A model generated the notes under the pieces. It saw only the letters and a list, made by a program, of their open reading frames with translations. It did not search any database and had not been told where the DNA came from. DNA of 64,000 bases, taken from NCBI GenBank assembly GCA_963776375.1, contig CAVZMF010000005.1, forward strand, positions 744,001-808,000, given 5' to 3'. The position numbers were made by a program, and so were the translations under genes. Below are positions 23,849 through 33,204 of the stretch, one piece after another. The stretch's first letter is position 1. The number at the start of each line of letters is the position of its first letter. Source of the DNA: PALSA-612 sp963776375. Lineage in GTDB: Bacteria; Actinomycetota; Thermoleophilia; Gaiellales; Gaiellaceae.

Positions 23849-26800
23849 GTGCACGTGAGCGACGACCCCCGGGTCGGCACGGAGCTCGCCGGTTATCGGA
23901 TCGAGTCGCTGCTGGGCTGGGGTGGTATGAGCGTCGTCTACGTGGCCGAGGACCTTCGGCTCAAGCGGCGGGTTGCACTCAAGCTGTTGGCCGCCGGTCT
24001 CGCCGAGGACGAGTCGTTCCGTGACCGTTTCCTCCGCGAGTCGGAGCTGGCCGCATCGATCGATCATCCGAACATCGTCCCCATCTACGAGGCCGGGACG
24101 ACGGGGGACCTCCTCTTCATCGCCATGCGCTACGTCGACGGGCGCGATCTGAAAGAGCGCCTGCAGCGCGGTCGTCTCGACCCGGGGGATGCGATCGGCA
24201 TCCTCGCGCAGGTGGCGAGCGCCCTCGATGCGGCGCACGCGCGCGGCCTCGTTCATCGAGATGTGAAGCCCTCCAACGTGCTGGTCGACCCGGGCGCCCG
24301 CCCGGACGGCTCCGACCATGTCTACCTGGCGGACTTCGGCCTCACGAGACAGGTCTCCGAAGAGGCTGGAATCGGCGACGACGGCCACCTGATGGGCACG
24401 ATCGACTACGTCGCGCCCGAGCAGATCGCGGGAGAGGAGGTCGACGGCCGGGCAGACGTCTACTCGCTGGGCTGCGTGCTCTACGAGTGTGTCGTCGGGC
24501 AGCCGCCGTTCCGGCGCGACTCGGAGCTCGCGGTCGTGTTCGCACATCTCGACACGGAGCCCCCGCCGGCCAGCGCCGAGCGGCCGGAGCTGCCTGTTGC
24601 GCTCGACGCCGTGATCGCCAGGGCGCTGGCCAAGGAGCCGGAGCAGCGCTATGAGAGTTGCCGCGAGCTCGCCCGGGCGGCGCTCGACGTGACGGTGGAC
24701 GAGGCGAGCCGCCTGCTGGCGGAGGCCGCCTCACGTGCGGCCGCCGGCCGGAGTGACCTGAACGAGGTCGAGGCCGAGCTGGAGGTCAAGGTGATCGACC
24801 TCCAGGTCGCGCGCGAGCAGGCACGCGCCCTCTCGGCCACGCCTACACCTGCCCGCGTGGCCACCGAGGGAGTCTGCCCGTTCAAGGGTCTCGCGAGCTT
24901 CGAGCCGGTCGACGCCGACTACTTCTTCGGCCGCGAGCGGCTCGTCGCCGAGCTCGTCGCGCGGCTGGTCGGCGCGGGGTTCCTCGGCATCGTCGGCCCG
25001 TCGGGCAGCGGCAAGTCGTCGCTGCTCCGCGCCGGTCTCCTCCCGGCCCTGGCCGGGGGAGTGCTGCCGGGCAGCGAGGGGTGGCGGCGCCTGCTGCTGC
25101 GGCCCGGAGAGCATCCGCTGGAAGAGCTTCGCCGTGTGCTCGTATCGGGAGCGAGGGATCCTCTCGCAGAGGCCCTCGCCACGCTGCCCGCGGACGCACG
25201 CCTCCTGATCGCGGTCGATCAGCTCGAAGAGCTCTTCACCGCGTGCCGTTCCGATGCCGAGCGCTCGGCCTTCGCCGAAGTGCTCGCCCGCGCTGCGAAC
25301 GATCCAGCGGGTCGAGCGGTGGTCGTCGTCGCTTTACGCGCCGATTTCTATGGGCGGTTTGCCGCCTACCCTGGGCTCGCGGAGCTCCTGGGTGCGAACC
25401 AGGTCCTCGTCGGTCCCATGCAGGCATCCGAGCTTCGTCGCGCAGTCGAGCTTCCCGCCGCGCGGGCGGGACTGCGGGTGGAGCCCGAGTTGGTCGACGC
25501 GCTGGTCGACGACGTCGAGGGCGAGCCCGGCGCACTGCCGCTGCTGTCGACCGCGCTGCTCGAGCTCTGGCAGAAGCGGCAGGACGGCACGCTCACGCTG
25601 GCGGAGTACCGCGAGGCCGGCGGCGTCCACGGCGCCGTCGGGCGGCTGGCCGAAGGCACCTACGCCCGTGTTCCGGACGGTCGCAGACCGATCGTGCGCG
25701 CCGTGATGCTGCGTCTGGTCGGCGAGGGCGAGCGCGATGCGCCCGTTCGCCGCCGAGCTCCGTTGGCCGAGCTCGACGTGGGGCGTGAGGACGTGGCCGA
25801 CGTGCTCGCCACGCTCGCCGACAGCCGACTGGTCATCCTTGGAGAGGGCTCCGTCGAGGTCGCCCACGAGGCGCTGCTGCGCGAGTGGCCACGGCTGCGC
25901 GAGTGGATCGAGGAGGACACCGAAGGGCGCCGGCTTCGCCGCCACATCACCCAGGCGGCGACCGAATGGGATGCAGGCGCGCGCGATCAGGGCGAGCTGT
26001 ACCGCGGCGCCCGTCTCGCCGCCGCCCTCGACTGGAGCACCGACCACGCCTTCGAGCTGAACGAGCTCGAGCGCGAGTTCGTGACCGAGAGCCGCGATGC
26101 CTCGGAGCGGGAGGCGAAGCGGGCCCGCCGCACGAACCGGCGCCTGCGCGGGTTGCTCATCGGGGTCGCCGTCCTGCTCGCAGCCGCTGTCGCCGGCGGC
26201 ATCTTCGCTCTCGTCCAGCGCGGCGAGGCGCGAGACGCGGAGACCGCGCAGCTCGCACAGCGTCTTGGCGCTCAGGCGCTCGTCGAGGAGGATCTCGGCC
26301 GGTCGCTCCTGCTCGCCCGCCAGGCAGTCGCGATCGACGAGACGCCCCAGACACGCGGCTACCTGCTCGCCGCGCTCCGGCGTAGCCCAGCTGCGATCGG
26401 GATCATGCACGGGCCGGGTGGCCTGCTCCGGGCGATCGCCGTCAGTCCCGACGCGAAGACGCTGGCGGTGACCGGCGAAGGCACCGGGCTTCTGTTCTAC
26501 GACGCGCGAACCTTCGAGCAGATCGGCGAGCCGCTGCCGCATTTCGCCGCTAGCCTTGCGTACAGTCCGGACGGGCGAGCCCTCGCCGTCGGCGGCGACC
26601 AGTACGTTCGGCTCATCGACGCGCGCACGGGTGAACAGCTGGCCGAGACGGCCGTCGGCGGATTCGCCTCCCGCCTGGCGTTCACGAAGGACGGCTCGCA
26701 GCTCGTCGTTCTGTTCACGCCCGGCCCGGGAAACGACCTCGGGAGAGCCGATGCGCAGATCACGATCCGGGACGCCGCGACGCTGGAGCCGATCGGTCCC

Positions 26801-28330
26801 TCGATCGAGCCGAAGGCCTTCGTCGGCGCCTACGTCGGTTTCAATTACGCGTCTCCTGACTTCGTCCTCACGGCGGACGATCGCTCGCTCGTCACCGCAT
26901 CCGCGGACGGTGAGCTGGCGTGGTGGGATCTCCGGAGCGGCAAGAAGACGCGGACGCTCCCGATCGAGACCGGCCTGCACGCGCTCGCTCTCAGTCCGGA
27001 CGGTCTCACCGCGGCGGTTGGCATCGATCGGGGCATCCAGCTCGTCGACGTGCGCACCGGAGACGTGCGAAGGGCAACCGGTGGCTCGGCTGGGCGGCCG
27101 ACCTGGGCCCTGTTCAGCCCCGACGGGGAGACGGTCGTGTCCACGAATCTCGATGGGACCGTCAGCCTGTGGGACGCCGAGTCGGCGACGCCCCGCGAGA
27201 CGCTGCGCGGCCACTGGAACTCCGTCCAGCAGCCTGTCTTCAGCCCCGACGGTGAGACGCTGTACACGGTGAGCCACGACGGCACCGCGATCGCCTGGGA
27301 CATGGCAGGTCAGCGGCAGCTCGGGCGGCCGTTCACGTTCACGCACGACCGGACGTTCTTGCTCGGCCTCGACGGCCACCCGGGGGCCTTCAGCCCCGAC
27401 GGCCGGCTGATTGCGGTCGGCCTCAAGGAACGGGGCATCACGATCTGGGACGCGCGCCGGCTCGTACCGCTCGGTGCGCCCCTGCTCGAAACCGGCGGCG
27501 AGGTCAAGTCGCTCTCCTTTTCACCGGACGGGCGAAGGCTCGCCGCGACGTCCGCCGACGCCGCTCTCACGCTCTGGGACGTCCGTTCGCGTGTTCGGCT
27601 CCGCAAGCGCAGGGGCGCGGGCGTTGCTTTCAGCCCCGACGGAAAGACGCTCGCCGTGTCGTCGGGCGACCTCGGTACGTCGGGCGGCGCAGCCTTGAAG
27701 CTCTTGGACACGGAAACCGGCGCCAGTCTCGGCAAGATCGGCGCTCGGGGCACGAGCGATCCCTCCTTCAGCGCGGACGGGGAGCTGATCGCGATCGCCC
27801 GCGGATGGGAGGGAGGAGCGGACGTGTGGGATGTCGACTCGCGCACTCCGATCGCCACCGTGAAGGGCCAGCCGTACGCGCCTGACTGGGCCGTCAGGCT
27901 GAGCCCCGACGGGCGCACCCTGGCGGTGGGCGGTTGGGGAACACTCGTCCGCCTCGTCGACGTCCGCTCCGGGAAGCTCCTTCACGAGCTCGACCAGGCC
28001 GGAACCGGAGCGCGTGAGATGGAGTTCAGCCCCGACGGCCGGATCCTCGCCGTCTCCGGCTGGGAGAATGTGGCGTCCCTCTGGGATGTTGCGAGCGGGG
28101 CCCAGATCGGCCCGAGGCTCACGGCCGGCAGCCGCCGGACGAGCCTCGACCTGTCCACCGACGGCCGCCGTTTGCTGACGACGTACGGCAACGGCCAGGG
28201 AGCCGTCTGGGACATCGACCCGGAGTCCTGGAAGCGCCGCGCCTGCGTGCTTGCGAACCGCACGCTGACCCGCAAGGAGTGGAAGGAGTTCCTCCCCGGC
28301 CGGCCCTACGAGCCGGCCTGCGCGGCCTGA
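23849..28330 (+). CDS. Ser/Thr protein kinase-STAND ATPase-WD40 receptor-like protein
   Basis: The 1493-residue protein has, in order: a Hanks-type kinase (Gly-loop GWGGMSVVY at 23, Lys45, HRD at 136-138, DFG at 162-164, APEQ at 189), a coiled segment to about 340, an nSTAND-type ATPase (CPFKGLASFE, FFGRE, Walker A GPSGSGKSS at about 383, Walker B-like LLIAVDQLEELF), a helical part, one membrane segment at about 767-790, and about 14 WD40 repeats (SPDGxxLAV ... LWD), enough for two seven-bladed propellers outside the membrane. All kinase residues needed for activity are present. Start is GTG 23849 or GTG 23855. It converges on the SARP-Usp gene with a 3-base gap. Likely a membrane signal receptor; the ligand is unknown. 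Confidence 0.9.
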   Translation: MHVSDDPRVGTELAGYRIESLLGWGGMSVVYVAEDLRLKRRVALKLLAAGLAEDESFRDRFLRESELAASIDHPNIVPIYEAGTTGDLLFIAMRYVDGRDLKERLQRGRLDPGDAIGILAQVASALDAAHARGLVHRDVKPSNVLVDPGARPDGSDHVYLADFGLTRQVSEEAGIGDDGHLMGTIDYVAPEQIAGEEVDGRADVYSLGCVLYECVVGQPPFRRDSELAVVFAHLDTEPPPASAERPELPVALDAVIARALAKEPEQRYESCRELARAALDVTVDEASRLLAEAASRAAAGRSDLNEVEAELEVKVIDLQVAREQARALSATPTPARVATEGVCPFKGLASFEPVDADYFFGRERLVAELVARLVGAGFLGIVGPSGSGKSSLLRAGLLPALAGGVLPGSEGWRRLLLRPGEHPLEELRRVLVSGARDPLAEALATLPADARLLIAVDQLEELFTACRSDAERSAFAEVLARAANDPAGRAVVVVALRADFYGRFAAYPGLAELLGANQVLVGPMQASELRRAVELPAARAGLRVEPELVDALVDDVEGEPGALPLLSTALLELWQKRQDGTLTLAEYREAGGVHGAVGRLAEGTYARVPDGRRPIVRAVMLRLVGEGERDAPVRRRAPLAELDVGREDVADVLATLADSRLVILGEGSVEVAHEALLREWPRLREWIEEDTEGRRLRRHITQAATEWDAGARDQGELYRGARLAAALDWSTDHAFELNELEREFVTESRDASEREAKRARRTNRRLRGLLIGVAVLLAAAVAGGIFALVQRGEARDAETAQLAQRLGAQALVEEDLGRSLLLARQAVAIDETPQTRGYLLAALRRSPAAIGIMHGPGGLLRAIAVSPDAKTLAVTGEGTGLLFYDARTFEQIGEPLPHFAASLAYSPDGRALAVGGDQYVRLIDARTGEQLAETAVGGFASRLAFTKDGSQLVVLFTPGPGNDLGRADAQITIRDAATLEPIGPSIEPKAFVGAYVGFNYASPDFVLTADDRSLVTASADGELAWWDLRSGKKTRTLPIETGLHALALSPDGLTAAVGIDRGIQLVDVRTGDVRRATGGSAGRPTWALFSPDGETVVSTNLDGTVSLWDAESATPRETLRGHWNSVQQPVFSPDGETLYTVSHDGTAIAWDMAGQRQLGRPFTFTHDRTFLLGLDGHPGAFSPDGRLIAVGLKERGITIWDARRLVPLGAPLLETGGEVKSLSFSPDGRRLAATSADAALTLWDVRSRVRLRKRRGAGVAFSPDGKTLAVSSGDLGTSGGAALKLLDTETGASLGKIGARGTSDPSFSADGELIAIARGWEGGADVWDVDSRTPIATVKGQPYAPDWAVRLSPDGRTLAVGGWGTLVRLVDVRSGKLLHELDQAGTGAREMEFSPDGRILAVSGWENVASLWDVASGAQIGPRLTAGSRRTSLDLSTDGRRLLTTYGNGQGAVWDIDPESWKRRACVLANRTLTRKEWKEFLPGRPYEPACAA

Positions 28331-28333
28331 GCC

Positions 28334-29940
28334 CTACTCGGGACGGATCGACCAGGTGAAGTGTGTGAGCGCGGCCGGCGGGGCGAGACCGCCGGGGCGT
28401 AGCCCCTTGCGGACGAGGAGCGTCGGCGGCGCCGCCTCTCTGGCGAGCCGAAGGCGGGCCGCGCCGAGGCCCTCGCGGTGCCACCGTGTCGACAGCCCGA
28501 CGACCAGGAGACCGGCTTCGCGGCTCGCCTCCAGCATGCCCTCCTCGCCAGGCGCCGTGAGCAGCGGCTCGGCCGGGATGCCCAGGACACGCTGGACGGC
28601 GAGCGCGCCGTGCGAGAGGAGTCGGCTCGCGTCCCGCTTGCTGTGCTCCGGCATGGCGGCGGCACCTGCGAGCCGGAGCGTCACGCCGGCCGCGCGAGCG
28701 AGCCAGGCGCCGAGCTCGACGGCCGCCCAGTCGTGGTCGGCTCCGCCGAACGGGACGAGCACGGCGCCATCGGGCGCTGCGTCCCGGGCAACGAGCAGCG
28801 CCACGTCGCACGGCGTCTGCTCGAGGAGGGCGGTGAGCTGCCCGTCGGGGGCGCCTTCGGCGAGGAGCCCGTCGGGGGCTTCGGCGAGCAGGAGGTCGAC
28901 GTCGAGCTCGGCGGCGAGCCGCGCCAGGTCCGCGTACGGGGCCGTCGACGTGAACGAGGCCGCTCGGGCCCCGACACCGCGTGCCGCGAGCGCAGACCGG
29001 TGCTCCTCGAGGGAGGCAGACGCCGACTGGAGCTCGGCCGCGTCCGCCACGAGCCTGGCCAGGATCAGGATCCGAGCCGGGAGCCGGACGAGCGGCTCGG
29101 CAAGCGCGAGCAGCGCATCGTGCGCGCGTCCCGTCGCCGATCGCGACGAGGATCGCCCGCTCGGCGGCATCGCGGGCGGCGGCTGCGGGCGCCGCTTCGA
29201 GATCCAGCGACGGGTCGTGCCTGAGGATCGCGCCCTCGAGCTCCCGGAGTGCGCTCCCCGGCTCGATCCCCAGCCCGTCGACGAGAGCGCGACGTGCGCC
29301 CTGATAGGCCTCCAGCGCCTCCGCCTGCCGGCCCGACCGGTAGAGCGCCGTCATCAGATCTCCCCGCAGGCGCTCCCGGAGCGGGTGCGAGGCGACGAGC
29401 GCCTCGAGCTCGGGCGAGCAGCTCGTCGTGGCGCCCGAACGCGAGGTCCGCGTCGATCCGCAACTCGACGGCCGCCAGCCTGAGCTCCTCGAGCCGGGCG
29501 ATCGCCGCCTGGGCGAAGCTCTCGTAGGCGAAGTCCGCGAGCGCCGGGCCTCGCCAGAGCGACAGCGCGCCGTGGAGCCGCTCCGACGCGTCCGCCACGT
29601 GACCGCGGGCGAGCAGGTTCCGGCCCTCGTCCACCAGGCGCTCGAAGCGGTAGAGATCCAAGGCGTCGGGATCGACTCGCACGACGTAGCCCGGCGACCT
29701 CGTCGTCAGCACGTCCTGCGGAAGCGCCTTGCGGAGCCGCGAAACGTTCACCCGCAACGCGGCGGCGCCGTCTTCCGGCAAGTCCTCGCCCCAGAGGTCG
29801 TCGATCAGGCGGTCAGCGGGAACGACCTCGTTGGCGTGCAGGAGAAGCAGGGTGAGGAGCGCACGCGGCTTCGGCCCGCCCAGGGATATTTCGCTCCCCC
29901 CGTCCCAGGCCTCGAGCGGCCCGAGGATGCGGAACTCCAT
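28334..29940 (-). CDS. SARP/BTAD-type transcriptional activator with Usp-like C-terminus (two frameshifts)
   Basis: The start ATG 29940 follows GGGAGGAGG. Residues 1-95 form an OmpR-type winged helix as in AfsR/SARP proteins (MEFRILGPLEAWDGG, ALLTLLLLHANEVVPADRLI, LRVNVSRLRKAL, SPGYVVRV). A bacterial transcriptional activation domain follows to about residue 250 (ALSLWRGPALADFAYESF; after a frameshift near 29410, LYRSGRQAEALEAYQGARR and GIEPGSALRELEGAIL). A second frameshift near 29150 leads to two Usp-like halves (ILILARLVADAAEL ... LLEQTPCDVALLVARD; VLVPFGGADHDWAAVELGAW ... PPTLLVRKGL). Every part is intact across the shifts, so sequence error is likely. The gene is divergent from three secreted-protein genes carrying matching operator repeats. 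Confidence 0.82.
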
Positions 29941-29971
29941 CTGCCTCCTCCCGGGGCGGAGACGCTACCAG

Positions 29972-30000
29972 CTGTTACGGACCTGAAACGAGCGTGAAAC
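29972..30000 (+). promoter_or_regulatory. SARP-type operator, triple heptamer (box A)
   Basis: CTGTTAC (29972), CTGAAAC (29983), GTGAAAC (29994): three heptamers with exact 11-base period (4-base spacers). It lies in the divergent region between the SARP-Usp gene start (29940) and the dirigent-like gene (30050). CATC stands 13 bases after the last heptamer. Confidence 0.75.
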
Positions 30001-30049
30001 GGGCTCCGTCGACCATCGGGTTCGACAAAGCAGGCGAAGGGAGGCACCC

Positions 30050-30544
30050 ATGAAGGCTCGACTGACAGTTCTCGTCGTCCTCGCTGCAGCGGCCGCTCTG
30101 ACCTCGATCGCTGCCGCAGGCTCGACGGCGGCGAAGCAGCGGGTGGCGCTGACGGTGACGATCCTGCCGAGCGGCAAGGGCGTACTCACGCCGCTAAAGG
30201 ATGGGGCGCTGAAGCGCGATTCGGGCACGTTCGGCGGCAATTGGGCACAGGCACAGACCCCGGACCTCACGGTGGTGCGCGAGGGCCAAACGGTGGAGAT
30301 CTACCACAACGTCTGGACGTTCGCCGGCAAGGGTGGAAGCCTGGTGTTTCGAGAGCGGACCGAGGCGGTCGACCTCGGGCAGGACCTGGACCACAACGCC
30401 TTCCAGGACGGCATCGGCATCGGTACCTGGAAGGTGGTCCGCGGGACAGGCGACTACGCAGGGATCGCCGGAGGTGGGCGCAGCGCCCATTTCTATCAGG
30501 GCCAAAGGTGGGTCGCCCGTTACGAGGGCTTCCTCACCTCGTAG
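30050..30544 (+). CDS. Secreted dirigent/allene-oxide-cyclase-like protein
   Basis: The 164-residue precursor starts at ATG 30050 behind GGGAGG. Its signal peptide (residues 1-23, VLVVLAAAAALTSIAAAG) is followed by a beta-rich domain. The motif TWKVVRGTGDYAGIAGGGR near residue 130 is the closing strand pattern seen in secreted dirigent-like, allene-oxide-cyclase-like barrels of actinobacteria. No catalytic residues can be named. It carries box A upstream and is probably controlled by the divergent SARP-type regulator. The next gene has its own box. Confidence 0.65.
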   Translation: MKARLTVLVVLAAAAALTSIAAAGSTAAKQRVALTVTILPSGKGVLTPLKDGALKRDSGTFGGNWAQAQTPDLTVVREGQTVEIYHNVWTFAGKGGSLVFRERTEAVDLGQDLDHNAFQDGIGIGTWKVVRGTGDYAGIAGGGRSAHFYQGQRWVARYEGFLTS

Positions 30545-30591
30545 TGCCCTGCGCGAGACGTGGCGGCGCGCGCTCGCACGCCGCTCCGTCT

Positions 30592-30620
30592 CTGTTGCGC
30601 GCCTGAAACCGACCTGAAAC
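30592..30620 (+). promoter_or_regulatory. SARP-type operator, triple heptamer (box B)
   Basis: CTGTTGC (30592), CTGAAAC (30603), CTGAAAC (30614), exact 11-base period. CATC follows 12 bases later and the start codon is at 30661. Confidence 0.78.
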
Positions 30621-30660
30621 AGACCAGGGGATCATCTCCGTCGGAAGGAGGACGAGCAAG

Positions 30661-31788
30661 ATGCTCACGAAACGACTCCACCATCGCTGGGCCCTCGGCC
30701 TCATCGGGATAGTCGGTCTGGCTGGTGTGTTCGGCGCCGCGTCCGCCACGGGGTCGGGCCTCGGCGCTGCCTCTGCACAGGCGGACTTCAAGATCGCGTA
30801 CACGCACAGCATGCGGCCCCGCGTGGACGAGCGGGGACGTCTTCGTGATGAACGCCGACGGGAGCGGCCAGCGCAACGTGTCGCGGGCGCCGGGGCTGGA
30901 TGGTGGTCACGTCTGGTCGCCGGACGGGCGCAAGATCGCCTTCCTCAGCCGCCGCGACGGCAAGCAGGAGATCTACGTCGTGAACGCAGCCGCAGCGGCG
31001 GTTCTTGCCCTGGCTGCTACGCCCGCAACCCCGGCGTGACGACGAAGACGGTGACGGTGACGGTCGGGGGCCGATCCTTCCCGGCGCGGTTGTCCTATCC
31101 CACCCGCGGCGGCCCGTACCCCGCCCTCGCTTTCGCGCACGGGTTCACGGTCAGGGCGGCCTGGTACGCGAGCACGCTCGACGCTCTGGCGCAGACGGGG
31201 ATCGTGGTGATCGTGGTGATCGCTCCCGACAGCGAGACGGGCGCCCAGGCGAATCACAGCCGTCTCGCGGACGACCTCAACCGGTCGCTCGCCTGGCTCA
31301 CGACCGAAAGCCGCGTCGGGGCCACAATCGTGCCGCGCGGGAAGGTGGACGGCTCCCGGACTGCGGTTGCGGGGCACTCGATGGGGGGCGCGGTGGCGCT
31401 GCTCGCGGCAGCTCGCAACCGCACGGTGGACACCGTGGCGAGGCTCGCCGCGCTCCCGACACGGGAGGCTTTCGCCGCAGTCCGACGGCTCAACGTAGCC
31501 TCGCTGTTCGTCGTCGGCTCGGACGACCGCATCATCCCTGCCTCTGCCACCGCGATGATGTTCCGGCGAGCCCCGACTCCGTCACTCCTCGCCTCGATCA
31601 GGGGCGGCTCTCACTGCGGTTTCCAGGACGAGGCGCCGCCGGCTTGCGACCCGCAGGGGCGTATCTCGTATCCCCGGCAGCGCGCGTCGGCCCAAGAGCA
31701 GCTGCGGCGCTGGCTCGAGCGCTACCTGAGGGGCACCCCCGGAACACGGGTCACCGGTTTGCAGGGCATCTCGTACACGCAGCGTTAG
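30661..31788 (+). CDS. Chimera: truncated TolB-like PD40 protein joined to a secreted alpha/beta hydrolase (two compensating frameshifts)
   Basis: ATG 30661 follows GGAAGGAGG. It opens with a signal peptide (WALGLIGIVGLAGVFGAASA) and the TolB-like start ADFKIAYTHSMRP. The best continuation is in the next frame: GDVFVMNADGSGQRNVSRAP, then a HVWSPDGRKIAFLSRRDGKQ strand set, EIYVVNA, one PD40 unit only. It runs into AAAAAVLALAATPATPA, which looks like the signal peptide of another protein, and then back in the first frame into a full hydrolase: LSYPTRGGPYPALAFAHGF, GHSMGGAVAL, VVGSDDRIIPA, GGSHCGF. The hydrolase keeps its Ser-Asp-His triad. Most of the PD40 propeller is missing, so a deletion joined two neighbours. 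Box B lies upstream. Confidence 0.6.
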   Translation: MLTKRLHHRWALGLIGIVGLAGVFGAASATGSGLGAASAQADFKIAYTHSMRPRVDERGRLRDERRRERPAQRVAGAGAGWWSRLVAGRAQDRLPQPPRRQAGDLRRERSRSGGSCPGCYARNPGVTTKTVTVTVGGRSFPARLSYPTRGGPYPALAFAHGFTVRAAWYASTLDALAQTGIVVIVVIAPDSETGAQANHSRLADDLNRSLAWLTTESRVGATIVPRGKVDGSRTAVAGHSMGGAVALLAAARNRTVDTVARLAALPTREAFAAVRRLNVASLFVVGSDDRIIPASATAMMFRRAPTPSLLASIRGGSHCGFQDEAPPACDPQGRISYPRQRASAQEQLRRWLERYLRGTPGTRVTGLQGISYTQR

Positions 31789-31817
31789 CTGTTGCGCGGC
31801 TGAAACGGGCCTGAAAC
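31789..31817 (+). promoter_or_regulatory. SARP-type operator, triple heptamer (box C)
   Basis: CTGTTGC (31789), CTGAAAC (31800), CTGAAAC (31811), exact 11-base period. It begins at the first base after the previous stop codon. CATC follows after 13 bases, in a context (ACCATCCGGTCCGACA) close to that of box A. Confidence 0.78.
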
Positions 31818-31867
31818 CGACTGGGGCAACCATCCGGTCCGACAGTCATCTCCTGAAGGGAGGACAC

Positions 31868-33197
31868 ATGAAAGCCCGAGTCGCCGTGCTCGCCGCTCTC
31901 GTGGCGGCGGTTACGGTCACTTCCGTCGCGGTCACCGCTTCCGGTGCGGCGAGGCAGGACAGCTCATCTGCGCTCGATGCCGCCATCGTGTCGCAGTGGA
32001 ATGCCACCGCACAGGCCGAGGCCGTGCTGCTCAGGCCGACCGCACACGGCCAGTCGCGAGGGATCGCGATGGTCGAAGGGGCGGTCTACGACGCGGTCAA
32101 CGCGATCGACGGTGGGTACCAGCCGTACCTCCTCGGCGCCCGGTTCGACCCGGAAGGCTCAGAGGGCGCGGCAGCCGCTACCGCCGCCTATCGCGTGCTT
32201 CTGGCGATCACACCGCTCGCCCGACACGCAGGGCTCGATGCTGCATACGCGGCGACGCTGGCGACGATTCCCGACGGTGCCGCCAAGCAGGAGGGAGTCG
32301 ACGCCGGGGAAGCAGCTGCCGCGGCAATGCTCGCCTTCCGCCAAGGTGACGGCTTCCTGGCGCCGTTCACGCCCGTGATCGGCACCGATGCCGGCGACTG
32401 GCGGCCGATCGGCTGGCCGGACGCTCCGATCTTCGACCCCGACGGCTGGGTCGGCAACTCGAAGCCGTTCCTGATCGAGAGCCAGTCGCAGTTCCGCTCC
32501 GAGGGCCCGAACCCGCTCACGAGCGCCGCCGTACGCGGAGGACTTCAACGAGGTGAAGGAGCTGGGCGCGCTGAACAGCTCGAAGCGCACAGACGACCAG
32601 ACGAAGGCCGCCGTCTTCTGGCAGTTCGCGCCCATCGCACTCTGGAATCCGTTGCCCGGGGGCTCGCCGACCGCTACGACCTCGAAGCAGCCGACCAGGC
32701 TCGCCTCTACGCGATGATCAACCTCGCGGCAGCCGACGGGGCGATCGCCTGCTGGAACGACAAGTACTACTGGAACTTCTGGCGGCCGAGGGCGGCGATT
32801 CGTGAGGCGGACACCGACGGCAACCCGGCCACGGTCGCCGACCCGAACTGGGAGTCGCTGTTCGCACCGGCGACTGCCGACCACACCGCCGCTCGCAACG
32901 CCGCCGTTCCCGGACCATCCCTCGGGCCACGGCTGCCTTAGCGGCGCCGTCCTCAACACGTTCGCGAACTTCTTCGGCACCGACAAGGTCGAGATCACGC
33001 TGGTCTCGGGCCGCTCGCTCGACGGGGTGCCGATCCCGCCGCGACACTTCGACCGCTTCTCGCGGGCCCTGAAGGAGGTCATCGACGCACGCGTGTGGGG
33101 CGGGATCCACTTCCGCACCGCGGACGTGCAAGGCGCGGTGATCGGCAAGAAGGTCGCCCACTGGCTCGAGAAGCACTACTTCCAGCCCGTAGACTGA
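31868..33197 (+). CDS. Secreted vanadium-dependent haloperoxidase / PAP2-like protein (frameshifts)
   Basis: ATG 31868 follows AAGGGAGG. A signal peptide (AVLAALVAAVTVTSVAVTAS) precedes the family's helical domain: QWNATAQAEAVL, GIAMVEGAVYDAVNAIDGGY, AAYRVLLAITPLARHAG. A short part at about 32530-32640 is out of frame. It then resumes with RLYAMINLAAADGAIACWND and the vanadate/phosphate-binding KYYWNFWRPRAAIREAD. Another shift near 32900 leads to PFPDHPSGHGCLSGA, which holds the second active-site motif with the catalytic His, and to GIHFRTADVQG with the last His/Arg region. All active-site parts are present. It would oxidise halides with peroxide, or act as a phosphatase, outside the membrane. 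Box C lies upstream. Confidence 0.82.
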
Positions 33198-33204
33198 GGG
33201 CCGT

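Noticed and set aside
25334..27379. A 681-residue frame antisense to the STAND kinase
   Set aside because: Fully covered by the kinase gene, whose WD40 repeats explain its regularity; no ribosome-binding site or domain.
23849..28330. Anti-phage (Avs-type) STAND defence gene
   Set aside because: The nSTAND ATPase is present, but the kinase N-terminus, membrane segment and WD40 sensor, and the linked SARP regulon, fit a signalling receptor better; no nuclease or other effector domain is present.
29972..31817. Heptamer clusters as a repeat array or CRISPR
   Set aside because: The groups are hundreds of bases apart, each placed just before a gene start; promoter elements explain them better.
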